NCBI GenBank assembly: GCA_026182355.1
Contig: JAPFBL010000104.1
Location: 2,225,501-2,289,500, forward strand
DNA length: 64,000 nucleotides
Origin: Hermatobates lingyangjiaoensis
Lineage: Eukaryota > Arthropoda > Insecta > Hemiptera > Hermatobatidae
Direction: 5' to 3'
Below, in pieces: positions 46,495 to 55,950 of the stretch. Position 1 is the stretch's first letter; each line of letters starts with the position of its first letter. The position numbers and the translations under genes were made by a program. The notes under the pieces are model-generated. The model saw only the letters and a program-made list of their open reading frames with translations. It did not search any database and had not been told where the DNA came from.

Positions 46495-46654
46495 TAATAT
46501 TGAAGATGTCTCTAGGACAGATGCTGTGGCAACTGCAGCCAGAAGAAAGAAAAATCGCCCGAAGGATCGAGGCCACCAGCTTAAAGTTAGTGAGTGCAGA
46601 AGCTGCTGCAAATTTTAACAACATATGTTTGAGAGAAGACCTGCTGCCAACGTA

Positions 46655-46675
<21 letters not shown>
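46470..46675 (+). pseudogene. PLE ORF N-terminal fragment, right arm
   Basis: A frame of about 68 meaningful residues that starts in the ribozyme and runs through RRIEATSLKLVSAEAAANF and NNICLREDLLPTYSN before entering the TA array. The family F copy at 48205-48375 encodes a related segment (KLVNAEAAAYFNN, CLREDLLPLYT). Shared position and sequence support it as the N-terminus of a PLE polyprotein ahead of the reverse transcriptase. Confidence 0.55.
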
Positions 46676-46699
<24 letters not shown>

Positions 46700-46708
46700 C
46701 TATATATA
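46660..46708. repeat. (TA)n microsatellite
   Basis: The only sequence between the family B palindrome and the family E element. Confidence 0.95.
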
Positions 46709-46859
46709 GCTAGAGAACACAAGAAAAAGGACGAACACTCACGAATCTCGATTATTTCGGCGTCTTGCCGTCTTCAGGAGAGTAGAAAGAAAGAAAATAA
46801 AATAAAAGGAGAAAGAATGAAGGAACGGAGACGTAAATGCGTCCACTGGCCGATGTAAA

Positions 46860-46862
<3 letters not shown>
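46709..46862 (-). mobile_element. PLE-like 3' end, family E, copy 1
   Basis: Minus strand: a block ending GACGCATTTACGTCTCCGTT, a pyrimidine-rich stretch, the hammerhead-like core, then GAGATTCGTGAGTGTT and a tail ending CTAGCTATATA. Homologous to 53435-53590 in opposite orientation. Bounded by (TA)n on both sides. No coding part. Confidence 0.65.
46746..46781 (-). ncRNA. hammerhead-like motif, family E (complete)
   Basis: TCTC, CTGAAGA, one C, stem II GGC-AAGAC-GCC, GAA, stem III ATAAT (one A-T pair), base C, GAGA. Stem I is a perfect 4 bp. Confidence 0.6.

Positions 46863-46890
<28 letters not shown>
46862..46890. repeat. (TA)n microsatellite
   Basis: A TA array between the family E element and the family H palindrome. 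Confidence 0.95.
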
Positions 46891-47252
46891 GGATAAAAGT
46901 ATCGACCGTGGAATAGAAACAAAGCGAAAATTTATCGAGACTCGGCCAGTTCTTCAGCTACATATAAAACTCTCATTGCCAACGTTTTGGTCTTTATTTA
47001 AAACCTTTTTCATAGTCAGAAGTATAAATTTTGAAACAGAAAAACTAAGTATTACTTTATAAATTATTTTACAAAGAAAAATCCATATACTATTTTCCTT
47101 TGTAAAATAATTTGTAATGTAATACTTAGTTTTTCTGTTTCAAAATTTATACACCTGCCTATGAAAAAATCTTTTAAATAATGACCGAAACGTTGGTAAT
47201 GAGAGTTTAATTTGAACCTGAAGAACTGACCGAGTCCCAATAAACTTTAGTT
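46891..47252. mobile_element. Family H palindrome, copy 3 (longest)
   Basis: The arms (about 46892-47078 and 47095-47252) show the family H order outward from a centre near 47086. They include an extra inner segment (AAATTTTGAAACAGAAAAAC and its inverse) not present in copies 1 and 2. Both outer ends abut TATATA arrays. The core of the would-be ribozyme again reads CTATGA. Confidence 0.75.
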
Positions 47253-47269
47253 ATATATATATATATAAA

Positions 47270-47381
47270 CTTTAACACATAGTGGAAGAAAACCGAAAGT
47301 CACTACAGAACTCACTTCGATATTTCGACATCCGTCGTCATTGGGAAGATGTGCGAAGTACTCGCGTTGAGAAGCAAACTG

Positions 47382-47384
<3 letters not shown>
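47270..47384 (-). mobile_element. PLE-like 3' end, family J, copy 2
   Basis: Minus strand: CGACGGATGTCGAAATATCG, then GAAGTGAGTTCTGTAGTGAC and a tail. Similar to the copy at 48393-48500. The ribozyme core is damaged (ATGACGA for CTGACGA). Confidence 0.5.

Positions 47385-47466
<82 letters not shown>
47384..47466. repeat. (CT)n-(TA)n compound microsatellite
   Basis: CT array to about 47423, then TA array. It forms the left border of the family F palindrome. Confidence 0.95.
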
Positions 47467-47468
<2 letters not shown>

Positions 47469-47684
47469 AAAATAAGCAGCAGCTTCTGCATTGACCAGAT
47501 TCTTGTTGACACTCTCTAGTTTTCGCATCACTTTGCGGTGAGACTCTGGTAGCTTCCAAAGAAGGTTAGCAAAAGACATTAACACACACAATGAACTTTA
47601 GGTCAAACATGAAAACACTTGAATAAACCACTTTCTTTAAAATGCCGTTTTAATCATGAAAATAACAAACTAAATAAACAATAC

Positions 47685-47720
47685 ATATGAGCTTTCGGCT
47701 GTCATTCGCCATCATCAGGT
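47685..47720 (-). ncRNA. hammerhead-like motif, family F
   Basis: Minus strand CTGATGA, one T, stem II GGC...GCC with an 8-nt loop, GAA, stem III AGCT, base C. Stem I is not convincing in this copy. Confidence 0.45.
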
Positions 47721-47735
47721 TAAGATAAATAAATT

Positions 47736-48098
47736 TTGTTTATTTATAAATTTTATTTATACAAATGCAGTATAGGGGACTGTGCAACCCTCCCATCCTC
47801 ATACATAGGGATGACTACTACGAAGCTTTCACGGCGTCTAACTGTCCACCTGAGCACTGGGGCCCCTAAAAACCATACGGAGGACGTTCACCGCGTAAAA
47901 CTGACGAGGGAGGCCCTGATTGAGGGCACTTCCATTCTACAAGTGTACCATGAGCCTAGCAGGTTACATATACTGGAAGCTCTATATATTAAAGATTGTA
48001 ACCCTAGCCTAAATGTCCAAAGTAACGATTTCAACTGTGTGCCTAGTTTCAAGAATTTTGATGATAGTTTCAAACTTGTAAGGGAGACGAGGAGGTGA
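47736..48098 (+). pseudogene. PLE GIY-YIG endonuclease, C-terminal part, family F
   Basis: A 120-residue open frame. It has YIG at residues 23-25 in SSYIGMTTTKLSRRL, R33/R34, the LTREALIEG segment, glutamate E81 in ILEALYIKD and N93 in NPSLN. About half of the residues match the family B copy, so these are distinct PLE lineages. The GIY half and reverse transcriptase are missing. The first ten residues are from the junction. It stops at a TGA just after RETRR. Confidence 0.8.
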
Positions 48099-48204
48099 CT
48101 GGACCACAGGTAGTTTTGGCCGACCCTGTCACCATGCATACCTTAGCTTTACTTCCTAAAGCACAGGTGTATTTACAAATACACACAGTATTTGTGTAGA
48201 CACC

Positions 48205-48375
48205 GTGGAAATATTTTATTGTAACTTCAGTGTATCAACCTTGCTACCAGAGTCTCACCGCAAAGTGATACGAAAACTAGAGAGTGTCAACAAGAAACTG
48301 GTCAATGCAGAAGCTGCTGCTTATTTTAATAATATATGCTTAAGGGAAGACCTGCTGCCATTGTACACAATACTA
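48205..48375 (+). pseudogene. PLE ORF N-terminal fragment, family F
   Basis: Encodes LPESHRKVIRKLESVNKKLV, then NAEAAAYFNNICLREDLLP and LYT, ending in the TA tract. The inverted partner is at 47462-47565. Similar in layout to 46470-46675. Confidence 0.5.
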
Positions 48376-48392
48376 TACTATATATATATATA

Positions 48393-48500
48393 GTTCCCAA
48401 AATGAAAGAGAAAAACAGATAAGAACACACAGTAAAGACTGACTACGATATTTCGACATTCGTCGTCGTCAGGCAGAAGTATTCCTTTTGGGTAGCTGAA
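48393..48500 (-). mobile_element. PLE-like 3' end, family J, copy 1
   Basis: Minus strand 3' end with a complete hammerhead-like motif and a tail reaching the TA tract at 48377-48392. The inner side ends at the TA-TG array. Confidence 0.55.
48443..48476 (-). ncRNA. hammerhead-like motif, family J (complete)
   Basis: CTGC, CTGACGA, one C, stem II GAC-GAAT-GTC, GAA, stem III ATAT, base C, GTAG. Stem I has four pairs including one wobble. Confidence 0.55.
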
Positions 48501-48506
48501 GCCTAC

Positions 48507-48510
<4 letters not shown>

Positions 48511-48594
<84 letters not shown>
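48511..48594. repeat. (TA)n-(TG)n compound microsatellite
   Basis: TA array to about 48551, then TG array to 48594. A second TG array lies at about 48653-48680. Confidence 0.95.
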
Positions 48595-48599
<5 letters not shown>

Positions 48600-48648
48600 A
48601 CATGTTCCACTTTACTGTATTACATGCAAGTGATACATTCTTTACATA

Positions 48649-48686
<38 letters not shown>

Positions 48687-48719
48687 CAGAAAAATCACAA
48701 TTAAACATTTGATGCAATC

Positions 48720-50085
48720 AATGAAGGAATAAGATATTTCTTTCAAAACAACTGTTTTTCGTCATGGTCACACGTGAATTGTAACAAGTGAAGTCAGACA
48801 TCTGGTGTAGTATAAAGAAGAAAGTGAAATATTTATAGCACACTGTATTCATTTTAAACTAAATCTGAGGATTAACTTGAACATTGTATAATTACAATAA
48901 TTCAATGAACTTACTAAAAATAGATTTAGTTAAACAATATCATATATCATGATAAATGTCATATGATATTGCTAGGGAGTATTCAATTGTTTATCATAAT
49001 ATATGTATTTCAAATGTGATACAAATCAGGTTAGGTTGATACTGTGTCCTTCTGTGATTAATAACGATAAGCTATGGACTAAAATTTTTTTTTCCTAAAT
49101 ATACAACAGAGAGTAACGAAAATGTGGCTTGCAAACGAAATTGAAACTTCAAGGACCACGTAATGACAACAAGATTCAAATTTATGGCTCTCTTTCCCTT
49201 CGTTTATATTAATAGAACAAAGAAAGAGAATATATTTCTTATTAGGTTTGCAGATAACTCTGTCACGATCTTATAAATCTATATTTTACATCTCTGCCTT
49301 CTTTTATCATTTGATGCAGTAATAAGTATTTCTTCCTTCTTTTTGTAAGAAAATTTTAAATTGGGTTTAAAACAAATAGAAATTAATTATTTACTAAATG
49401 TTTCACAAATAGTTTTTTTTTGTATGTTTTAACAAATAACTTGAAGTTTATAGGTACATATTACATTTATATCTATGATTCACGCAGCTTTTTTTTTAAG
49501 TGTAATTCTCAGAATCATTTATTTATTAATAAGATTTTTTTAAGACTCAGTTTTTATTTAATTCATTGAAATACAGTAAGTTGTATCTTGTTTGCCACAA
49601 GGACAACAGAATTTGTTTTATTTCAAACAACAAAAAGCAATGGTATACTTTAGTAAAGCAAACAATGACAGAATAGTTTTCATATAAATTTCAAGTCGTT
49701 TGTGATCTAATAAAACAAAAAAAGTATTGCATTCTATCGACTCTGGATTTGTTGAATATTGATCACAAGTTTAAAATATAAAAAAAATGTCTTAAATAAT
49801 TTAAATTCTATATTCATAAGGGCTTCATAAGTTTAAGCAAGAATGAATAAAACTGTTGAATGACATATCAGTTTGATGACTTCTGTCAGTAGAAACCACA
49901 TAGTTCTTCATTCGAATCAATATATAACACAATTCGGAACATATAGAACTGATCCACTTCTGAACTCGCAATATCCCTTCACTCAATCACATTGCATCAA
50001 TGACTATTAGTATTCAGTATGATTTCACTGAAATTAGTCCTTGAACTATGTTAGCAAATTCTGACTTTGATGTTCACGCTTCGAG
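48720..50085. other. AT-rich stretch, no gene recognised
   Basis: It contains a possible short piece of the GGTTAGG repeat at 49028-49060. Otherwise nothing was identified. Confidence 0.55.
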
Positions 50086-50089
50086 GGAA

Positions 50090-50182
50090 GCGCAATTAGA
50101 TTCAAATTAACCTCATTTGTATTAATAATATTAAGTTAACAAGTTGTGCAATGTGTTACAATGTAGCGTTTACTCATTTCCC
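50090..50182 (+). repeat. Dispersed repeat pair member 2
   Basis: Matches 44458-44553 over about 90 bp with scattered differences. The flanks differ. Confidence 0.7.
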
Positions 50183-50189
50183 ACCTCCT

Positions 50190-50640
50190 TTACCTCGTCA
50201 TGGTAAGAGGTGGCTTAAACTAAGAGGTGGTTTTCCTTATAGTGGGAACTAAGAAGGGCATACCGGGATAGTCAGTTCTTTTGGGTCAGTACATGTGGAT
50301 TTAGGCCTTACTCCCAGTCATTTATTAAGATTTTTAAATTAGTTAATGCAGAACTAATGGCAGCTTTAGCAGATATTTGTGGATGGTGCGTTTCTTGGGT
50401 TGGTGTCTCTGCTTAGAAATAGTGTCTGCGGTAGTAATGGGGAGAATCAATCACTATCTATTTTCTTTGCCCGGGCCTCTCCCATGACCCAAGACTCTCC
50501 CGGGCTTTTCAGTACGAAAACGGCTTTTTTTTTGACAACTTTATAATATGTTGCTCTGGAAGGGTTCATCTTGTGATTTGGTGGCATATTTTGCATGCTG
50601 TAAGCCAGTTCTCCCAGACGTAAAGTCTGAAACATGGTTT
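50190..50640. other. Unidentified GC-richer stretch
   Basis: A moderately GC-rich region with no recognised coding frame. The 62-residue minus frame at 50447-50635 has no domain. Confidence 0.4.
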
Positions 50641-50644
50641 AGCT

Positions 50645-51320
50645 CAGTTGGTCTCAACGTGGTCCACAGAAGATTACTGGGGGTTCACAAGGAAAAATAG
50701 TATTTTGATGGTCTGTGACACGCGTTTCGTGCTCCTTGTAAGTTTATATGGGTATACCAGGATAGCACAATCAAGAATATATCAAAACATAGTAAGCTGG
50801 GCGTTAGAATATTCAAAAACATAAGGCCCAATATGGGCCATGTTTAAAAGACAGTTTGTTGTAATGTTCTAATATTTTAAAATGTTCTATTGTATTATAT
50901 ACTTTATAATAATGTATAAACGTCGCTTTGTAAGTGCGCTTGGTGTCTCTTCTCCCCTGATGACGGTTAAACCGAAAATTAGAGACTGTAAGTGTGTTTT
51001 TCTATTTCTGTGTACCTATAGTCTACTTCGAAATGATTATATGTTTTATCTTATATTCAAGACTGATTCTTTTACAATTAAGTTCAGTTTTCTTTATAAA
51101 ATGTTAATAATGAAATATTTTATTATTTTAAAAGTATTTTTGTATTTCGACATCACGTTGTAAATGTAATGAAATGATTTCATAGTCTCACCGATCATTT
51201 ACCTAAAAACAAATATCTATTTGAAAATTCGCATAAAAATGTTTTTTTTTTATATCCACAGATGGTAAAATAACTCCCTTGGTGGTCCATAAGTCACCAA
51301 AGGATGAGAACTCATAGCTG
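50645..51320. mobile_element. Probable hAT-type DNA transposon remnant
   Basis: The left end reads CAGTTGGTCTCAACGTGGTC. The right end, reverse-complemented, reads CAGCTATGAGTTCTCATCCT then TTGGTGAC. Both resemble the CAGTGGTTCTCAACC terminal repeat of many hAT elements. The interior is not recognisable as transposase and holds a hammerhead-like motif at 50953-50985. No 8-bp duplication was found. Confidence 0.35.
50953..50985 (+). ncRNA. hammerhead-like motif, family A, isolated
   Basis: CTGATGA at 50957-50963, one C, stem II GGTT-A-AACC, GAA, stem III AATT, base A, GAGA. The upstream stem I strand is disrupted (CCCC). The tail GACTGTAAGTGTG follows the family A order. The rest of the PLE is missing. 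Confidence 0.5.
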
Positions 51321-52660
51321 GATGAGATTGGTCAATGTTTGTTCTGCAACTTCTTTTCTACTCTATTATTTTATTTCTTTCATATTCTCTGCTTCTCTTC
51401 TTTCCTCGTATTAAATTAGCATTTAAAACTTTGCTAAACTCTTTTAAAAATTTTACCAGTTAGTCTTTTAAATGCTCCTGGCCATATGCTTAACCTTCTT
51501 TTTGAAATAAACAGTGAAAGCACGCCTCCGGGTGGCCACTTTGGCTACATTACTAGGGTTGTATCGCTCTCCTTATTTGTGGAGATACTGCTGGGCTCTA
51601 GTGATGTAAAAAAAAACCGATCCACGACATACATCCCCCTGTTCTGCTCATTGATAACTAAAGAGTATGCAATGTTTTATTATTTTTTTTTTGCCGAAAA
51701 GTAAACTAAAACAGGTATTTCCCTTATTATACTGGATCATCTCAGAGTTTAAAATCTCTTGTGTTTTGTAATTGCTGATTTTTATTATGTTTCGGTTAAT
51801 CTTAAAACATAGTGAATACAACAAATAGTGAATAGTTTGAACAAATTTTAATTTAGGGTAATTAATTTTTTTTTATAAAATTACCATATTTACTGTGGCT
51901 TACTAATGAACTATCTAAATAGATAAGTTACAGAAAAATGAAAGTATAGTTCATCAATATGATTCCATTTCGATGACATATTCAATATTTTTGTTGGCAT
52001 TTAATTTTAGTTTTAATTTTGCTAATACAAAGACATGAAACAAAAGCTATGAAATGTTAAAGGTACTGAGTAAAAAGAAAAATTAATGATAATTTGAGTT
52101 ATTCCCTTCAAATAAAGTAGAGTGGAATCAAAGGAAAGTTTGTATTTCTGTTTCACAGCTTGAGTGATGCTTCAAGGTTGGGTGCCGTAGAAAGAGGCTC
52201 AGGGAAAGTGGAACTAAACGCTTCAACCCCTCTTTCAGGGCTATCCTGCGCGTAATCCCAGGGTAGTCTGCCACAGCCAAACCCTTTCACACTGTTTCTT
52301 TTCAACAAACCGCTCCACTGCGGCTTACCTCCTTATATACTATTCCAGTACTCTGCAAACATTAATCAAACTGAGTTCACCTATTTAAAGCTCTTTAACT
52401 CTTATTAAATCTTCTTAGTTTAGGTTCGCTCTACTTAGATAAAAGTTTCATTATCTATTCTTTCTTCATAATTTTAAGAAATAAATTTCCAAGTACCCTT
52501 CTTTTATACTTATTAGACATTATCTTCTGTAGTTGTAGTCAATTAATGTGTAGTATTTACTCATACTTAAAAAATTGTAGAAGTCATCACAAAAAAAAAC
52601 TAATTTTCTTCCCTTCTCTCCTCTCAACCCCCCACCAAGATGTTCCTGCATCTAATTCTT
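51320..52660. other. No gene recognised; GC-richer patch at 52160-52330
   Basis: The patch is unidentified. The remainder is AT-rich. Confidence 0.5.
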
Positions 52661-52664
52661 CAGA

Positions 52665-52745
52665 TCGGTTTTTGACGAAGACCGCCTGTTACGGTTGAAA
52701 GATCTTAGCCTTTTTTTTTCCCATTTCATATTGCGGTTTGATCAT
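52665..52745 (+). repeat. Family D PLE-like 3' end, core damaged
   Basis: GGTTTTTGACGAAGACCGCC, then TTACGGTTGAAAGATCTTAG and a tail to a TA tract. The CT of the ribozyme core is changed, so the motif is probably dead. Confidence 0.55.
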
Positions 52746-52754
52746 ATATATATT

Positions 52755-52844
52755 AGAAAAAGAAACATAGAGAAATCAAAAGCACTTACAGTGTACATAG
52801 AGACTGTAAGTGTGTGCTTTTGATTTCCCTATGTTTCTTTTTCT
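52755..52844. repeat. Short palindrome of family A tails
   Basis: The arms (52755-52791 and 52804-52844) are inverted copies of the outermost family A segment (AGAAACATAGAGAAATCAAA). The ribozyme is absent; the two copies meet near GTACATAG. Bounded by TATATA tracts. Confidence 0.8.
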
Positions 52845-52850
52845 ACATTA

Positions 52851-52882
<32 letters not shown>

Positions 52883-52899
52883 TTTTGTGTCTGATCATA

Positions 52900-53387
52900 C
52901 GTTTAATTAATGAATGTAATTATTTTCTGTTTAACTGAGTTGAGTTAATAAATAGATTTAATTTCATTTATAATTGTCTAAATAAATTGGATTTCCTCAA
53001 TTGAATGAAACATCAAATTAAATTTGAATTATTCAAATACCAACAGTGTTTTAATTACTAGTCGCCATTAGTAATATGAAATAAATGGTTCCTGCTGTCT
53101 TGTGAGAGGCAGGGATACGTAAAGGCTTTCAAGAGCACCAGGTATCGACTCTGAACCTAAATCAGCAAATTTATATTCCCTTTTCTCTTGACACAGCCTG
53201 ACAGCCCAGTGACCTATCTTTTTATCTTCCTCTGCTTTCAGCTCCATTGTACTTTAGTAAAGTGAAATATAAATTAACTTTTATTTGATTTAAAAAATAT
53301 TAATTTTTCAGTTCATATTACCATTTTTATAAAACAAATAAATTATAAATACATTGTATAAATTAAATTAAGAAATAGATTTTTTCA
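52900..53387. other. AT-rich stretch, nothing recognised
   Basis: No coding or repeat signature was seen. Confidence 0.5.
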
Positions 53388-53391
53388 TATA

Positions 53392-53434
<43 letters not shown>
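53388..53434. repeat. (TA)n microsatellite
   Basis: TA array on the left of family E copy 2. Confidence 0.95.
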
Positions 53435-53437
<3 letters not shown>

Positions 53438-53583
53438 GCGGGCAGTGGACGCATTTACGTCTCCGTTCCTTCATTCTTTCTCCTTTTATTTTCTTTCTTT
53501 CTTCTCTCCTGAAGACGGCAAGACGCCGAAATTATCAAGATTCGTGAGTGTTAGTCTTTTTTCTTGTGTTCTCTAGCTGTAAC

Positions 53584-53613
<30 letters not shown>
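53435..53613 (+). mobile_element. PLE-like 3' end, family E, copy 2
   Basis: Inverted relative to 46709-46862 and highly similar along its length. It ends with TTGTGTTCTCTAGCTGTAAC and a TA array at 53591-53613. The ribozyme-like motif lies at 53505-53540. No coding part. Confidence 0.65.
53505..53540 (+). ncRNA. hammerhead-like motif, family E, copy 2
   Basis: TCTC, CTGAAGA, C, GGC-AAGAC-GCC, GAA, ATTAT, C, AAGA. The last stem I strand has G changed to A, weakening stem I by one pair relative to copy 1. Confidence 0.5.
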
Positions 53614-53614
<1 letters not shown>

Positions 53615-53804
53615 TTCTGAATACATTGTTTTATAAGTGTGGGATAGAAGTGATACATTCATTGGGTTAATTTTTGAGGAAGCTGAGGTTGTCTTAAATT
53701 ATCATTAGGGAAAAATTCACTATATTTGTGGGTGCATTCTAGGAAATTCCCATTAACTTTGCCCACTATAACACTCGTGGTGGTTCATTTGAATAAATTA
53801 ATTC

Positions 53805-53910
53805 GCTTAGTTTTAAGTGTCAGTATCACGAAAGGATACACATAGGCCTAACATTGATCCATTGTGTCATATATTACATTTGAACTCCTGAACTTTTCCT
53901 AGTTCAAGTG
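53805..53910 (+). repeat. Dispersed GGTTAGG-type repeat, copy 2
   Basis: It follows 41130-41265 in order: GTGTCAGTATC, ACACATAGGCCTAACATTG, CATTGTGTCAT, then CCTGAACTTTTCCTAGTTCA. It lacks the GGTTAGG opening. Confidence 0.5.
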
Positions 53911-54650
53911 TGTATAGAAAAGGAATCATTAACAAGTACCTGGCATCGTACAGGCTCGGGACGGATGGTTTAATGTCCTTTACTAGGGACGACGTGCTCA
54001 CATTTTATCGCCCTCTGCGTGAATAAATCAGTAGGGCGTGATCTACTACTTATCTAGTAGCGTGAGAGCCAGAGTAGATATGGAGCCCCGGATTTACTAG
54101 TACCGAGTCAATCACATTGCTACCCAAATAAATGGAGTACCGCTTGTAATATGAAAAGCCGTAGAAGTTGCACTAACTGATGTTAAATTGTTAACTGCTT
54201 TAGAATCATTGTCACTTATATCTGTAGATATATGTAGAAGATGTTTTCTTCTGCAAATCTGTTTATAAAAAAAAATGTGTCGGAAGATGGCTGCAGAGAT
54301 ACTTTTTATATTTTTTAATATTACCGTTATAAATAGTTTTAGCTCTCGGTCAATTTTACAAGAAGTATGACCTTAATCTCCTTTTTTGTATATTTCCTAC
54401 TGAAGATTCTATTTCTCTCAATATCGAATAAGTCGAAGTCATATTGAAGAGACCCCGTTATGCAAAGCTCGGCGAGCCGATGGCTCGAATGAATGTTCTG
54501 TGAAGCAACTCTCTGGCCTAGCCCTTGAGTTACTAATCATCATATTTAATGCAGGGATTTTATGATAGTTTACTTTCCGTCAACCATAAAACAAGCCAGA
54601 ATAAGCCTTATTTCAAAGCTTAGCCCATAGGATCTAATATTACCAAACAT
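53910..54650. other. No gene recognised
   Basis: GC-richer patches at about 53950-54130 and 54440-54540 are unidentified. Confidence 0.45.
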
Positions 54651-54708
54651 TGTAGGGTAAAAATCTAATGAAATGGTCTCCACATATAAAACTTTTAATG
54701 ATATAAAC

Positions 54709-54743
54709 AACGCGTTTCGAACACGTAGTGTTCTTCTTCAGGC
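54709..54743 (-). ncRNA. hammerhead-like motif, family C, left arm
   Basis: Identical in layout to 35448-35483: CTGAAGA, A, GAACAC-loop-GTGTTC, GAA, ACGCGT, T. Confidence 0.55.
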
Positions 54744-54892
54744 ATTAACTAAAAAATACAATGACACCATTGTACATACAATGAACCTAAGAGGTTCGTA
54801 CTTTCTGCCTTATTTTATTTTATATTAATTTTTGTACTTATTTACTTTGTACTATAGATAACTCTCTGGTGTCATTGTATTTTTTAGTTAAT

Positions 54893-54929
54893 GCCTGAAG
54901 AAGAACACTACGTGTTCGAAACGCGTTGT
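54893..54929 (+). ncRNA. hammerhead-like motif, family C, right arm
   Basis: Mirror of the left-arm motif; core at 54895-54901 and GAAACGCGTT at 54918-54927. Confidence 0.55.
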
Positions 54930-55029
54930 TTATATCATTAAAAGTTTTATATGTGGAGACCATTTCATTAGATTTTTACCCTACAATGAGTAAATACCAC
55001 ATAATAACAGATTGCACTACATTAGTATT

Positions 55030-55440
55030 ACCAAACAGTTGAACGCCTATATATGCTTTCTCAACTCTTTATGTATGATATTTAAAAAGGCCTCACATAT
55101 CCCAGTATACACTTCCGTACTGAAATTTTTAGAATCCATCATCAAGAAGAAATGGATAGGGAGACCAAGCTCACTGGGGACGCAACGGCTGATAAAGAGT
55201 TACCTTTCTATTTGACAGTTCCTGCACATCCATGATCTGCGTTTTTCGTCTGGACTGCACAACTCTGACTCGTTCTAGGCCTGACATTTAACACTTTAGC
55301 AATCTAAATTTTTACTTTCTACCTGATATTATCTGTTATATTTTCATTCTTTGTATCATAATTTTTAATATTTCTTTCCATTTCTTTTTTTCTCCTTTCC
55401 ATTCTCCTCTATTTATTTTCTCTCTCCTTCACTTAATTAC
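55030..55440. other. No gene recognised
   Basis: The 67-residue frame at 55012-55215 has no domain. 55270-55440 is pyrimidine-rich and may be the 3' untranslated part of the decayed family E copy that follows. Confidence 0.45.
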
Positions 55441-55479
55441 TCCACTCATATTTTCATTTATTCATTACTTAAACAGTTC

Positions 55480-55655
55480 CTGCATAGTAAGGCAGTACAC
55501 TGGATGTCATTTCGTATCAGTCGGTGAACTCACCACACGTCTCCACTTTTGTTTTTTCTTCTTCTCCTCTTCTGAAAACAGTAAGAATGCCGAAATGACC
55601 AAGAATCGTGAGTGTCAACATTTTTTGCGTGCTTTCTACTTTCGTTTTATTATAT
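55480..55655 (+). repeat. Decayed family E PLE-like 3' end
   Basis: CGTCTCCACTTTTG, a CTTCTTCTCCTCTTCTGAAAA block, GCCGAAATGACCAAGAATCG and GTGAGTGT follow the family E order with many changes. The core CTGAAAA is damaged. Confidence 0.5.
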
Positions 55656-55669
55656 GTATATATATAAAT

Positions 55670-55950
55670 GAAATAAACAACATATAAAGAACGATAAGAT
55701 CTACTGGATCAATATTTCGAACCGAAGATTGTCATCAGGAAGATGGTAGAAGGGAAGAAGAAGATGTACGTTCGTTTGATACACCCAGTCACCTTCCACC
55801 CAGAATCTTGAACGTCGTACCACTTCTTCTTCCCTTCTACTCTCTTCTTGATGACGAACTTCGGTTCAAAATATTGATTCAGTAAGTGTTCTCGTTCTTC
55901 ATGTGTTGTATTTTTTTAGTTATTTATCTGTCTGGTTTGGACTGTTTAGT
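55670..55950. mobile_element. Family G palindrome
   Basis: The left arm (minus) has the core at 55732-55738 (CTGATGA) with GAAATATTGATCC. The right arm (plus) has TTGATGACGAACTTCGGTTC then AAAATATTGATTC. GTACGTTCG on the left and CGTCGTACC on the right flank the shared CTTCTTCTTCCCTTCTAC block. No coding part. Confidence 0.65.
55707..55741 (-). ncRNA. hammerhead-like motif, family G, left arm
   Basis: CTGATGA, C, a hairpin of about 4 bp (AATC with GGTT), then C and GAA with ATAT as stem III. Stem I is weak. Confidence 0.4.

Larger units (their letters stand above)
45507..46621. mobile_element. Family B PLE palindrome, near-identical arms
   Basis: Two inverted arms of about 555 bp meet at a 5-bp centre (46062-46066), between ...TTTCACAT and ATGTGAAA.... 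The arms are almost identical; a 1-base deletion in the right arm (GCGGAG for GCGGGAG) was seen. From the centre outward each arm has: the second half of a GIY-YIG endonuclease ORF, a hammerhead-like motif, then the first codons of a new PLE ORF. This is the order expected for a pseudo-LTR junction in PLEs. The right arm continues further than the left before reaching its TA array. Confidence 0.85.
47462..48375. mobile_element. Family F PLE, palindromic ends
   Basis: The outer arms (47462-47565 and about 48240-48345, about 100 bp, few differences) are inverted copies of a PLE ORF N-terminal segment. Between them are a minus-strand hammerhead-like motif and a plus-strand GIY-YIG endonuclease ORF with its 3' region. 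So two partial copies face each other, with the right one retaining more sequence. Flanked by TA tracts. Confidence 0.75.
54652..55025. mobile_element. Family C palindrome
   Basis: The left arm (54652-54768, minus) and right arm (about 54866-54985, plus) are inverted near-identical copies with the hammerhead-like motif in each. The right copy continues inward to about 54800 and outward to 55025, matching 35355-35600 in full, while the left copy is truncated. No coding sequence. Confidence 0.75.
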
